In this document: positions 1-7,353 of the stretch, piece after piece
Layout of the letters: every line of letters begins with the position of its first letter
How positions within the stretch are numbered: position 1 is the stretch's first letter
IMG/VR virus record: IMGVR_UViG_3300000117_004064
Span: 5 to 53,687 of that record
Source: a virus
Strand: one strand, 5' to 3'
Length of the DNA: 53,683 nucleotides
Notes under the pieces: generated by a model
Seen by the model: only the letters and a program-made list of their open reading frames with translations
Databases searched by the model: none
What the model was told of the DNA's origin: nothing
Position numbers and translations under genes: made by a program

Positions 1-456
1 GCAGCAAAGAACACAGGAAAGATTGTCAATGTCAAGAAGGGGCAGTTTCTTGCACCTTGGGATGTTGCTGGTATTATTAGTAAGGTAGGAGAAGAGAATG
101 TATGGATTACTGAAAGGGGTTCTTCTTTTGGTTATAATACCCTTGTCAATGACTTTACTGGTCTTCAGTATATGCATGAGAATTATCGTACTCCCATTAT
201 TTTTGATGCCACTCATTCTGTCCAGAAACCCGGTGGTGCTGGCACTGTTTCTGGTGGCAATCGGAATTATGTACCCGCTCTTGTTCGTGCCGCTGTTGCT
301 ACCGGGCATGTAGATGGTATCTTTATGGAAGTGCATCCAGACCCTGACAATGCACCTTCAGATGGTCCTAACAGTCTCACCTATGCAATGTATGAAAAAG
401 TGATTAAACAAATCCAAGTCATTCATGACATGGGTGTTATTATGGGAGTTAGATAA
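1..456 (+). CDS. kdsA: 3-deoxy-8-phosphooctulonate synthase (Kdo-8-P synthase), C-terminal part
   Basis: The first 151 codons visible belong to a gene that begins before the window. KdsA condenses phosphoenolpyruvate with arabinose-5-phosphate to make Kdo-8-phosphate, the precursor of the inner-core LPS sugar Kdo. The conserved blocks FDATHSVQKPGG, SGGNRNYVPALVRAAVA and the metal/phosphate-binding segment FMEVHPDPDNAPSDGPN are all present, followed by the normal C-terminus. The stop overlaps the ATG of kdsB by one base (TAATG), so the two are translationally coupled. Full-length KdsA is about 280 residues, so roughly half is seen here. Identification is by motif recognition. Confidence 0.93.
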   Translation, partial: AAKNTGKIVNVKKGQFLAPWDVAGIISKVGEENVWITERGSSFGYNTLVNDFTGLQYMHENYRTPIIFDATHSVQKPGGAGTVSGGNRNYVPALVRAAVATGHVDGIFMEVHPDPDNAPSDGPNSLTYAMYEKVIKQIQVIHDMGVIMGVR

Positions 457-1280
457 TGCGATTGAAACCAATTATTATTATTCCAGCACGGTATAACTCT
501 AGTCGTTTCCCCGGCAAGATGCTAGAGAAACTTGGTGATAAGACCGTACTGGAACAGACTATTGAAACAGGTAAACGCACTGGTCTGCCTGTCTATGTTG
601 CTACAGACAACCGTGAGATTGCTAATCTGTGTATTAAGATTGGTCAAGAATATGTTATGACTGACCCTGACCACAAGAACGGCACAGAACGTGTAGCAGA
701 AGCTATGGTCAAGTTGATTGATAAGCATGGTGAAGAGTTTACACAAGACTTTGATTATGTAATTAATCTACAAGGTGATTCACCACTCATTCCTAATTAT
801 GTTTTTAATCTAATGATGGAAGAGTATGAAACACTATCTGCATATGATAAACCATTTGATGTTATTACACCTACCTTCCGTATGCCTATGGAGACTGCTG
901 AGAGGTTCCTAGACTGCCGTGCTGAAGGTAAAGCTGGTGGCACTACTGTTGTTATGGATAAGACAGGACGTGCTGTCTACTTCTCTAAAGAAATGATTCC
1001 CTTTGGTGCTGACCTTACTAATGTTCGGTCATCATCTGAAAAGATTCCAATGTATTATCATATTGGAATGTATGCTTACAAACCATCTGCGCTCTTTGAG
1101 TATTCACAGATGGAAGAAACTGCACTAGAACGCACAGAAGGTCTGGAGCAACTGCGATTTGTAGAGAACGGATATCATATCCATTGTATGAAACTGCAAC
1201 CTCTACACTTTGACTTCTGGGAAGTGAATAATCCAGAAGATATTGAGATTGTCGAAAAAAGTTTGCATTTTGTGCGATAA
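456..1280 (+). CDS. kdsB: CMP-Kdo synthetase (3-deoxy-manno-octulosonate cytidylyltransferase)
   Basis: 274 residues, close to the usual 245-260 plus a short tail. It activates Kdo with CTP to CMP-Kdo for transfer to lipid A. The N-terminal nucleotide-binding signature IIIPARYNSSRFPGKML is at residues 6-22, and NLQGDSPLIP near 105 corresponds to the family's QGDEP metal/CTP motif, with Ser in place of Glu. HIGMYAYKPSAL and LEQLRFVENG are typical C-terminal blocks. It is coupled to kdsA. Together they would raise or replace host Kdo supply during infection. The glycan genes at the far end of the window suggest the phage remodels surface polysaccharide. Confidence 0.92.
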   Translation: MRLKPIIIIPARYNSSRFPGKMLEKLGDKTVLEQTIETGKRTGLPVYVATDNREIANLCIKIGQEYVMTDPDHKNGTERVAEAMVKLIDKHGEEFTQDFDYVINLQGDSPLIPNYVFNLMMEEYETLSAYDKPFDVITPTFRMPMETAERFLDCRAEGKAGGTTVVMDKTGRAVYFSKEMIPFGADLTNVRSSSEKIPMYYHIGMYAYKPSALFEYSQMEETALERTEGLEQLRFVENGYHIHCMKLQPLHFDFWEVNNPEDIEIVEKSLHFVR

Positions 1281-1285
1281 AAGGC

Positions 1286-1314
1286 TTGACAATCACTTGA
1301 GTATGATGTATACA
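1286..1314 (+). promoter_or_regulatory. sigma70-type promoter for the ParB/nuclease/methylase operon
   Basis: TTGACA at 1286-1291 and TATACA at 1309-1314, exactly 17 bases apart, lie directly after kdsB. They face the ParB-like gene, with about 87 bases of leader before the chosen ATG. Confidence 0.75.
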
Positions 1315-1401
1315 TAAGGGGTAACTTCAATTGACGCATTGAACTTAGTTCTTGTCATGGAGTTGCAGAAAAAACTTAGTTTTATTAATATGAGGCAAAA
1401 A

Positions 1402-2589
1402 ATGCTAAACACAATTTCTCATGTGTCTTCGGACATTACTTCTGCATGGGCCAAGCAGGCTCACAATGCAAACAATCCATTAGGAGTTTCTGAATCTCTA
1501 GTGGATAAAACTTTAGAACTTTGTCCACCTATTCATGAAAATGACGATCATCCTATATGGGAAGAGATGATGAGTTCTGGTGTCATTTATATGGGTCGTT
1601 ATATTATCCCTACTGCTTTTGTTGATTATAATAATGAATTGCAGACTCGGGCAAAGAGTAATGACCAGAAAAATCTTCAGGATCTTATAAATGACTTTAA
1701 ATCTAACGGTATCCTGTTAGATAAACAACCACCTATTGTTTCCTATAACGGTATCCCTACTTTGGAAGGATTGTCTGGTTATCACCGCTTTTCTGTTTTG
1801 AAGACAGAATTTGGTCAGGAAGTCTACTTCTATGATCTTTACAACTTTACTGCTTCTCCACGGGGAGAATACTATAAAGGAATTGTTCGTAACCTGTCAA
1901 ATGACCATAAGGGGGCTTTTGCTCTTCAAACTAAGCATGATTACTACAAGTCTGTTGTAAACTCTATTCAGCAAGGGTTAGTAGAAAATTCTGTAGAGGC
2001 GATTGACGAATATGTTGAGATTATTGCTAGACCACTTTCAGAAACACAAAAAAAGTGGATCAAGAAAGAAGCAATCGCAACTGAGAGTGCTGTCGCTAAC
2101 TTTAAGACCTATAGCACACAACGTGGTCAGGGTGTTAAAGGTAATATAAGTTCTGCTTTGAAAGAAATGGGATTGCCCGTAGCTGGTATTGAGAATCGCT
2201 CTCGTAAAGAGATTCAAGATCAAGGGTTTATTCTTTATTGTGCAGCAGATGGTGATAGTCAATCTGCTTGGATGCGATCTATTAGTAATTCTGTTAAGTA
2301 TGATGTTCCTGTTTATATTATTGGATATTCTGCTCATACTAAACCTTCCATAGCAGATTTACAATCTTTCCGTGAAGAGTGGATTGATGATTTTGAAATG
2401 CAGAAAAATGTCATGCAAGACTTTGTTTCAAAAGTGATAGGTGATGACTTTGAATTCAATGAAAGTAATTTTCCTGTTCGCATGGGAGGGTTTCTTCCAC
2501 AATATACGAAGCCAAATCCAAATGATAATGGTGCGCCAACTGAGTATACTCTGGTTGATGTTTCAGGTAAACCTTTCAACATCATTTAA
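1402..2589 (+). CDS. ParB/sulfiredoxin-fold domain protein
   Basis: 395 residues from the ATG at 1402, chosen because GAGG lies 6 bases upstream; the open frame extends further up but lacks a ribosome site. Residues about 100-140 carry the ParB N-domain signature: a 'LDKQPPIV' strand, then LEGLSGYHRFSVLK, equivalent to the GxxR/GxHR nucleotide-binding box of ParB and related ATPase/CTPase or nuclease proteins. The rest is helical with no recognised DNA-binding domain. It heads an operon with a nuclease-like and a methyltransferase gene. Phage ParB-like proteins near methylases are common, but their role is mostly unknown. It could be a DNA-modification or partition-related protein. Confidence 0.7.
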   Translation: MLNTISHVSSDITSAWAKQAHNANNPLGVSESLVDKTLELCPPIHENDDHPIWEEMMSSGVIYMGRYIIPTAFVDYNNELQTRAKSNDQKNLQDLINDFKSNGILLDKQPPIVSYNGIPTLEGLSGYHRFSVLKTEFGQEVYFYDLYNFTASPRGEYYKGIVRNLSNDHKGAFALQTKHDYYKSVVNSIQQGLVENSVEAIDEYVEIIARPLSETQKKWIKKEAIATESAVANFKTYSTQRGQGVKGNISSALKEMGLPVAGIENRSRKEIQDQGFILYCAADGDSQSAWMRSISNSVKYDVPVYIIGYSAHTKPSIADLQSFREEWIDDFEMQKNVMQDFVSKVIGDDFEFNESNFPVRMGGFLPQYTKPNPNDNGAPTEYTLVDVSGKPFNII

Positions 2590-2600
2590 TATAATAAGGG

Positions 2601-2626
2601 AGGGGGCTTGACTGCCCCCTTTTTTT
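2601..2626 (+). terminator. Rho-independent terminator with a -35 box in its loop
   Basis: AGGGGGC (2601-2607) pairs perfectly with GCCCCCT (2614-2620), followed by a T-tract to 2626. The six-base loop is TTGACT, which is also the -35 box of the next promoter. Confidence 0.85.
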
Positions 2627-2636
2627 GTGATATATT
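2608..2636 (+). promoter_or_regulatory. sigma70-type promoter overlapping the terminator
   Basis: TTGACT at 2608-2613 and TATATT at 2631-2636 are 17 bases apart. The spacer consists of the terminator's 3' arm and its T-tract. Downstream, the AACTATGTAAG leader resembles the other early promoters of this phage. Confidence 0.8.
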
Positions 2637-2672
2637 AACTATGTAAGTTAATTAAGAAAAGAGATTTTTGCC

Positions 2673-3164
2673 ATGAATCTTATCGATCTTATCGACCCCA
2701 ATTATCTAACCGAAGAAGTTGTCGATCCACGATACGAAAATAGCATTTTCTGCAATCTGAAGAAAATGTCACCTAAGACCAAAGGCGCACGGATGGAAAT
2801 GATTGTGCGTGACATTCTCACCAAGATGGGATATACAGTAGAGTCGCCCACTAGCACTGATCATGATGTCATTGCTAGTGGTCATAAGTATGAGATAAAG
2901 GGTTCTACTCTAGCTAAAAATACTATCAACTTCAGCTTTCTTCAGATTCGACCGGAGCAAGATTATGAAAGTCTTATCTTCACCATGTTCTATCCAGATG
3001 GGTTGGTTATGATGGTTATGGATAAGCCTACCATTATCAAAAATATTGAAAAAGGTATTTTCAAATCTCAGCACGGAGGTAAAAAGGGTAACAGTAAGAC
3101 ATACGCATACTACGGTAACAAAGAGACCTTACAGGAAATTGGAGCAACAATCTTTGGAAACTAA
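2673..3164 (+). CDS. PD-(D/E)XK nuclease, possible restriction endonuclease
   Basis: 163 residues. After KGARMEMIVRDIL (helix with Glu42) comes the catalytic hairpin: Asp65 in TDHDV and Glu74-Ile-Lys76 in YEIKGS, the D-(x8)-E-x-K spacing of the PD-(D/E)XK fold. It overlaps the next gene, an adenine-specific DNA methyltransferase, by 11 bases, which strongly suggests a restriction-modification pair. It has its own promoter (2608-2636). The family cannot be narrowed further from motifs. It might degrade host or rival-phage DNA while the methylase protects the phage. A non-restriction repair or packaging nuclease is the alternative. Confidence 0.72.
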   Translation: MNLIDLIDPNYLTEEVVDPRYENSIFCNLKKMSPKTKGARMEMIVRDILTKMGYTVESPTSTDHDVIASGHKYEIKGSTLAKNTINFSFLQIRPEQDYESLIFTMFYPDGLVMMVMDKPTIIKNIEKGIFKSQHGGKKGNSKTYAYYGNKETLQEIGATIFGN

Positions 3165-4206
3165 GCGACACCTGCTAACAACAGAAAAGCAATATCTTGG
3201 GCAATACTTTACTACAAATGCAGATAATATATTGCTTGGTTGGGAGCATCTTGTAAAAGATAAAGAGATAATCGATCCATTTGCTGGTGGTAAAGACCTG
3301 ATAAACTGGGCTATGCATAACGGTGCGCAAAAATATTATGCTTATGATATTGAGCCCAAGAGTTCAGATATTATTCAAAATGATAGTCTAATGACTCCGC
3401 CTTCTTATGAAGGTAAATTTGTCATTTCAAATCCACCATATCTAGCTTCTAATAAATGTAGAAATGGCAACAAGCGACCATATAAGAAATGGGATCAATC
3501 CGATTATTATAAGTGTCATATGGCTTCCTTGTATCCAACCTGCGAAGAAGGTATTCTTATTGTGCCTTCTAATTTTTTGAGTGAGTCGAATAGAAAAGCT
3601 AGAGAAATGTTTCTATTCAACTATAACATTATTGACTGTAAATATTGGAATGAACCTGTCTTTGATGATGCTACTACGGGTATTACAGCTTTTCATTTCA
3701 AAAAGAAAGATGTGCCATCACACTCTAAGCAGACTTTTTCTTGCGTTCTATTACCTGAGAATAAATCATTTCAGATGGAGCTAGAGAAGAAATATGGATA
3801 TCTTTTTGGTAAAGAATTTTTCGATCATATTGATGTGTCTATGTATAATATCAAGGCTGCCACAATTGGTGATGATTGTCCCAATACGAATATCATCATA
3901 GGATTTTTAGATAATGGTAAATATAAAACTGGATTTCATTATAATGATGGCGAATGTCTCTATGTAAAACCTACTGTCATCACAACATACCAAGTAAATG
4001 TTGAGGATGTATGTCTTAGCGTGAATGAGCAGAAAGAGGTCATTAGAGTTGCTAACGATATTCTAAAGCGATATAGAGCAAAATATCACAGCATGTTTCT
4101 ATCCAACTATTTGGGAGCCAATCAAAAAATCTTATCTCAGTCATATGCTAAAAAGATATTGAGCAAATCAATTGATATAGTTCTTGACAGAATATCAATA
4201 TTATGA
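3154..4206 (+). CDS. N6-adenine DNA methyltransferase
   Basis: 350 residues from TTG at 3154, preceded by GGAG at 3141-3144 and overlapping the nuclease stop; earlier in-frame codons lie deep in the nuclease gene. LGQYFTTN near the N-terminus matches the motif X region of GQYFT-type adenine methylases. DPFAGG (about 41-46) is the SAM-binding motif I and SNPPYL (about 92-97) is catalytic motif IV of the (D/N)PPY class. The C-terminal half would hold target recognition. It is predicted to methylate adenine at the site cut by the nuclease upstream, or to mask phage DNA from host restriction. Confidence 0.85.
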   Translation: METKRHLLTTEKQYLGQYFTTNADNILLGWEHLVKDKEIIDPFAGGKDLINWAMHNGAQKYYAYDIEPKSSDIIQNDSLMTPPSYEGKFVISNPPYLASNKCRNGNKRPYKKWDQSDYYKCHMASLYPTCEEGILIVPSNFLSESNRKAREMFLFNYNIIDCKYWNEPVFDDATTGITAFHFKKKDVPSHSKQTFSCVLLPENKSFQMELEKKYGYLFGKEFFDHIDVSMYNIKAATIGDDCPNTNIIIGFLDNGKYKTGFHYNDGECLYVKPTVITTYQVNVEDVCLSVNEQKEVIRVANDILKRYRAKYHSMFLSNYLGANQKILSQSYAKKILSKSIDIVLDRISIL

Positions 4207-4219
4207 TATAACTACATCT

Positions 4220-5149
4220 ATGAAATATTCTCTGACTATATTTAAAAACGTATTTGATAACAAAACGCACAGACGGATGGACTTTGACACTTGGCAAGGT
4301 CTAGAAGACTTGCTGTTTGAGTTATCTAAAAAGAAAGGAAAGAAAGGTGGAAGTGATTCTTCTCCTTTGCTTAGTCCTGCTATCTTCAAATCCACTACGA
4401 CTCGTGCTAACGATAATGTTATGGGTTGGGGCAGTTGGTGTTGTATTGATGTTGATGATTTTACTGGTAGCATTGATTCCGTTCTAGAACCACTAAAGCA
4501 ATACTACTATGTCTGCTACTCTACAGCATCATCTACAGAAGACAAACCAAAGTTTCGTGTAGTCTTTCCTTTGACTGATATGGTGCCAGCCTCTCGTATC
4601 AAAGAGTTTTGGCACTCTATCAACAATCTTGCTCTTGGTGTAGTTGATGCACAGACTAAAGATTTGTGTCGTATGTATTATGTCCCTGCTCAGTATCCAA
4701 ATGCTCATAACTTTATCTTTAAGAATGAAGGTGAACATATTAATCCATTTGAACTGATGAAGCAGTTCCCTTCTCATGTTGGTGGTCGCAAGAAGAAGTT
4801 TATTGATACTCTGCCTAAACCTTTGCAGGTAGAAGTGATTAACTATCGCAAGAATCAACTTGATAATATTGTTACATGGAAGTCATATAGAGATTGTAAG
4901 TTCTTTCCACAAGATATGGGTAAAGAGTATATTGCTAATGCTGGTGTAGAGAATGGTGGTAACTTCTTCCGTCTCTATCGCATTATGGTGTCTATTGCTG
5001 CTAGTGCTATCAAAGCAGAATATCCTATTACATCTTTTGAGATTGTAGAATTGTGTAGAGAACTAGACAACGATTGTGGTGCTATCTACAAGTCTCGCAA
5101 TATGGAATCAGAAGCAGAACATGCATTATCGTTTGCACTAAAAGGATAA
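4220..5149 (+). CDS. Archaeo-eukaryotic primase (AEP)-like protein
   Basis: 309 residues from ATG 4220; a TTG at 4184 would add 12 residues, and neither has a clear ribosome site. CCIDVDDF (about 74-81) resembles AEP motif I (DxD metal ligands). STASSTED followed by KPKFRVVFPL (about 101-118) resembles motif II, and VDAQTKDLCRMYYVPAQYPN resembles the motif III region with its conserved Arg and proline. No helicase or zinc domain is present. It could prime phage replication alongside the helicase at 17634 or work with the neighbouring nuclease/methylase genes. The assignment is from motif spacing only. Confidence 0.6.
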   Translation: MKYSLTIFKNVFDNKTHRRMDFDTWQGLEDLLFELSKKKGKKGGSDSSPLLSPAIFKSTTTRANDNVMGWGSWCCIDVDDFTGSIDSVLEPLKQYYYVCYSTASSTEDKPKFRVVFPLTDMVPASRIKEFWHSINNLALGVVDAQTKDLCRMYYVPAQYPNAHNFIFKNEGEHINPFELMKQFPSHVGGRKKKFIDTLPKPLQVEVINYRKNQLDNIVTWKSYRDCKFFPQDMGKEYIANAGVENGGNFFRLYRIMVSIAASAIKAEYPITSFEIVELCRELDNDCGAIYKSRNMESEAEHALSFALKG

Positions 5150-5174
5150 AATCCGAAACGATAGTTGAAAAAAA
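5148..5174 (+). repeat. 27-bp upstream promoter element, copy A
   Basis: A 27-base element beginning AAAATCCGAAACGATAGTTG and ending in seven A's. It is identical at 20051-20077 and has one mismatch at 43612-43638. It overlaps the stop of the preceding gene and ends three bases before a -35 box. The A-tract position is that of an UP element; binding of a regulator is also possible. Confidence 0.85.
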
Positions 5175-5177
5175 GAC

Positions 5178-5206
5178 TTGCAATCTCTTTCAAGGTATAT
5201 TATATT
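5178..5206 (+). promoter_or_regulatory. Early sigma70-type promoter
   Basis: TTGCAA at 5178-5183 and TATATT at 5201-5206, 17 bases apart, followed by the shared AAGTATGTAAGTTGAT leader and AAAGAGAG before the gene. Confidence 0.8.
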
Positions 5207-5240
5207 AAGTATGTAAGTTGATTTAAAGAGAGTTTTTCAG

Positions 5241-5588
5241 ATGCAAAAGTTCAAAATCATGCAGATTGTTATGACCGATGCTGAAGTTGATGCTATCAAC
5301 GAAGGTGTTGATGTGCCTCGGTATAATGTCTGGAAAGACGCAATGACCTATGGTGGTAACGCACTGAAGGCTGTCTATGATGGTCTGGTAGAAGGTTACT
5401 ATGAGCATGTAGCAACCATTACTGCTGACAATGTTGATGATGCCTACATGATTAGTAATGTTGGTCACAAAGAAGACCAGATTGAACGGCATGCAGCAAT
5501 GCACAGTCTGAGTGTTGGTGATATTATTGTCACTGAAGAAGGTGAGCAGATTCTGGTTGATACGTTTGGTTTCTGCACTGTTTGTTAA
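5241..5588 (+). CDS. Small early protein, function unknown
   Basis: 115 acidic residues, with no membrane segment and no known catalytic motif. The C-terminal stretch MHSLSVGDIIVTEEG resembles the 'HSLSVGDII' core of YodL-like domains, which occur in phage and mobile-element proteins of unknown function. It stands alone behind a strong early promoter with the 27-bp element, so it is probably made early and in quantity. A host-takeover role is plausible but unproven. Confidence 0.8.
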   Translation: MQKFKIMQIVMTDAEVDAINEGVDVPRYNVWKDAMTYGGNALKAVYDGLVEGYYEHVATITADNVDDAYMISNVGHKEDQIERHAAMHSLSVGDIIVTEEGEQILVDTFGFCTVC

Positions 5589-5606
5589 AAAAATGTGAAA
5601 TAGGGG

Positions 5607-5635
5607 TTGACAAACAGGTTGTTAGTCCCTATATT
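5607..5635 (+). promoter_or_regulatory. Early sigma70-type promoter
   Basis: TTGACA at 5607-5612 and TATATT at 5630-5635, 17 bases apart, followed by AAGTATGTAAGGAGA, where the conserved leader merges with the ribosome-binding site. Confidence 0.85.
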
Positions 5636-5656
5636 AAGTATGTAAGGAGATTTGTG

Positions 5657-5887
5657 ATGCAAAACGTTTGGATGGTATGGCAGACCGTTGATTTCGGTCA
5701 GGACTGGATGATGGGTGTGTTTGCCTCGGCTGATGCTGCTAATGCAGCTATGGATGATATGTTTGCTGATTGGTTGTCTGATCGGGGCATGACTGCTGCG
5801 CAGTTTGCGGCTAGTCAAGATGCTCAGCCTTGGTCTACTATGGATGACCCTTTCTTTGTTACTACTGAAGATGTTCAAGGAGGTTAA
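5657..5887 (+). CDS. Small early protein, function unknown
   Basis: 76 residues starting at ATG 5657, with AAGGAG 7 bases upstream. The open frame runs further 5', but that part is promoter. It is rich in Asp, Ala and Trp with no recognised domain. It has a very short leader behind its own promoter and is coupled to the next gene through an overlapping AAGGAGG. Confidence 0.75.
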   Translation: MQNVWMVWQTVDFGQDWMMGVFASADAANAAMDDMFADWLSDRGMTAAQFAASQDAQPWSTMDDPFFVTTEDVQGG

Positions 5888-5891
5888 GAAA

Positions 5892-6026
5892 GTGACTGAA
5901 GAAGATACTATTGCTAATTTGGAAGCAAAGCGGGAAGAACACCGTGCCAACGGAAACTTGGAATATGCTGAAGTCTGTACCAAGTTGATTGAATTGTTTA
6001 AGAGTGAAGGTGAAGATAATGACTGA
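5892..6026 (+). CDS. Small early protein (44 aa), function unknown
   Basis: It starts at GTG 5892, with AAGGAGG at 5877-5883 lying across the previous stop. The longer upstream reading would be out-of-frame overlap with the preceding gene. The product is a charged helical peptide (NLEAKREEHRANGNLEYAEV) of the kind common in phage early regions. It overlaps the next start by eight bases. Confidence 0.65.
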   Translation: MTEEDTIANLEAKREEHRANGNLEYAEVCTKLIELFKSEGEDND

Positions 6027-6243
6027 TGGACACACACTTGCCCGTCGTATCGTTCAAGATAATACCTGTGTGATTGAAGGGTATGAATCAGAACTCCAAG
6101 AAGCATGGGGTCTTATTTCTCAGTGGCGTATGTCTGAGGAATGTAAAGAACGTAATCTGGATTATGACTGGATTAATCAACTGAATTCTGCTGAACATGC
6201 TATTCGCAAACGTGTTGCAGAATTGAAAAAAACTTCATTTTAG
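6019..6243 (+). CDS. Small early protein, function unknown
   Basis: 74 residues from ATG 6019 with GAAGG upstream. It is mostly helical (ELQEAWGLISQWRMSEECKERN) and charged, with no known domain. It is the last gene of the transcription unit that begins at 5607; another promoter follows immediately. Confidence 0.7.
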   Translation: MTDGHTLARRIVQDNTCVIEGYESELQEAWGLISQWRMSEECKERNLDYDWINQLNSAEHAIRKRVAELKKTSF

Positions 6244-6246
6244 GGG

Positions 6247-6275
6247 TTGACATTTACTCCATTAATCACTATATT
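6247..6275 (+). promoter_or_regulatory. Early sigma70-type promoter
   Basis: TTGACA at 6247-6252 and TATATT at 6270-6275, 17 bases apart. The leader AAGTATGTAAGTTGATG plus AAAGAGAG is the same as at 20439-20468. Confidence 0.85.
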
Positions 6276-6306
6276 AAGTATGTAAGTTGATGAAAGAGAG
6301 AAATCT

Positions 6307-6600
6307 ATGACTGACATGACTATTGCAAAGACCATTCTTGCCCAAATCAAAACCATTGACCCTTGGGCAATGAATGCATGGGGTGCTAAAGACCTTGTAG
6401 CAAAAGAAAGTGGTCTTCAGTTTAAGTCTTCCGGTATGGTTAAGTGGAAAGGCATTGTAAGTGTTAATTACATTGCTGGTGCTGACCATTATGACCTTGA
6501 GTTTGGTAAGATTCGTAAGTATGAATATAAGGTCACCAAAAAGATTGAAGGTGTTTATGCCCCTCAATTGGTTGAGTTGATTGATGGGGTTGTGGGGTAA
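6307..6600 (+). CDS. Small early protein, function unknown
   Basis: 97 residues, soluble, with a regular alternation of beta-prone segments (MVKWKGIVSVNYIAG, HYDLEFGKIRKYEYKVTK). No family is recognised. It has its own early promoter and is followed after three bases by a tiny membrane-peptide gene. Confidence 0.75.
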   Translation: MTDMTIAKTILAQIKTIDPWAMNAWGAKDLVAKESGLQFKSSGMVKWKGIVSVNYIAGADHYDLEFGKIRKYEYKVTKKIEGVYAPQLVELIDGVVG

Positions 6601-6603
6601 AGC

Positions 6604-6681
6604 ATGTTAGTATTAGGTTTTGGTGCTTTACTGATTTTCGTTGCACTCTTTGTCTGGCTTCTAGTCAGTGAGTACATGTAA
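6604..6681 (+). CDS. Tiny membrane peptide (25 aa)
   Basis: ATG at 6604 directly after the preceding stop. The peptide is almost entirely a membrane helix (LVLGFGALLIFVALFVWLLV) with a short polar end. Its place at the end of an early unit and its composition suggest a real micro-protein, but there is no function to assign. Confidence 0.5.
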   Translation: MLVLGFGALLIFVALFVWLLVSEYM

Positions 6682-6692
6682 TCAATGACTTC

Positions 6693-7202
6693 TTATCTGG
6701 TAAAAAATTCTAGCATTACTTCATTATCAAAAGATTGTTTTGCTAGATTTACAGAATAACAAACAAATTGGACATTATCTTTTATATACCCAATAGATGA
6801 ATCAATTCTATCTAAAGATGCTGTATATGGTGTGTTTTTAGTTAATCTAGAATATATAGACATATCATAACTAGTGATGGCACATTTACCATTCTGTTTA
6901 TTCCATAATTCTTGTAAGTATTCTTCTGTTAAATCCGATTCATGTTTTCGGTTTCTTGCTTTATTTAAATACCAAGTAAAATTACCCCTTTTTCTATTAT
7001 CACATATAGACAGCAAATGATTTTTCCGAGATTCGGTTACATTATACTGAGTATTTTTATTGCGCCAAGATGTAGAACATGATCTAGAACAAGCAAAATC
7101 TGTGTTAATTCTACCTTTTTTAACTTGCCTATTGAATTCTTTTTGTGGATAATTAAATTCCACCCTACAATTTTTGCAAATCAGGTTTACATTTTTACTC
7201 AT
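6693..7202 (-). CDS. HNH homing endonuclease
   Basis: 169 residues on the opposite strand to its neighbours. An N-terminal zinc-ribbon part has Cys9/Cys12 and Cys38/Cys42. The C-terminal HNH region has Cys107 and the SLDRIDSSIGYIKDNVQFVC block (129-148) seen in phage free-standing HNH enzymes. Such enzymes cut DNA of related phages lacking the insertion and so spread themselves. It is inserted between the early genes and the tmRNA and is more AT-rich than the nearby adhesin. A minus-strand TATAAATA at 7303-7310 could drive it late. Confidence 0.88.
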   Translation of the reverse strand: MSKNVNLICKNCRVEFNYPQKEFNRQVKKGRINTDFACSRSCSTSWRNKNTQYNVTESRKNHLLSICDNRKRGNFTWYLNKARNRKHESDLTEEYLQELWNKQNGKCAITSYDMSIYSRLTKNTPYTASLDRIDSSIGYIKDNVQFVCYSVNLAKQSFDNEVMLEFFTR

Positions 7203-7224
7203 TTACATTCCCCGCATTTTATGG

Positions 7225-7232
7225 TATAAATA
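7225..7232 (+). promoter_or_regulatory. T4-type late promoter octamer before the tmRNA acceptor piece
   Basis: TATAAATA at 7225-7232. With T4 geometry (-13 to -6), transcription would start near G7238, about 25 bases before the predicted P2 strand. Several such octamers are expected by chance in this base composition, so context carries the argument. Confidence 0.55.
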
Positions 7233-7237
7233 TTGTT

Positions 7238-7301
7238 GTTAGTTGATGATAGATGGATTAATATGAACAAGACGGGGTTTCGAATACCCCCTGCTCCACC
7301 A
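7238..7301 (+). ncRNA. ssrA: Two-piece (permuted) tmRNA, acceptor piece
   Basis: The 3' end of the tRNA-like domain lies upstream of its 5' half. The T-arm is perfect: GGGGT (7274-7278), loop TTCGAAT, ACCCC (7286-7290). The acceptor strand CTGCTCC (7291-7297) is followed by A and an encoded CCA (7299-7301). It pairs with GGGGCAG at 7354-7360, giving the G3-U70 wobble that alanyl-tRNA synthetase recognises. ATGAACA (7263-7269) complements TGTTCAT (7385-7391) in the coding piece, forming P2. The order acceptor piece, spacer, coding piece is that of alphaproteobacterial split tmRNAs. The 5' end is a prediction. Confidence 0.88.
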
Positions 7302-7340
7302 TTATTTATACAAATCAATCCAACCGAATACACCGGATAG

Positions 7341-7348
7341 TATAAATA
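7341..7348 (+). promoter_or_regulatory. T4-type late promoter octamer before the tmRNA coding piece
   Basis: TATAAATA at 7341-7348 in the spacer between the two tmRNA pieces. T4 geometry puts +1 at position 7354, exactly the first G of the coding piece. Confidence 0.5.
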
Positions 7349-7353
7349 ATTAT

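Noticed and set aside
5585-6106. Minus-strand open frame of 173 codons over the early genes
   Set aside because: It runs across an early promoter and three plus-strand genes with good ribosome sites; no motif.
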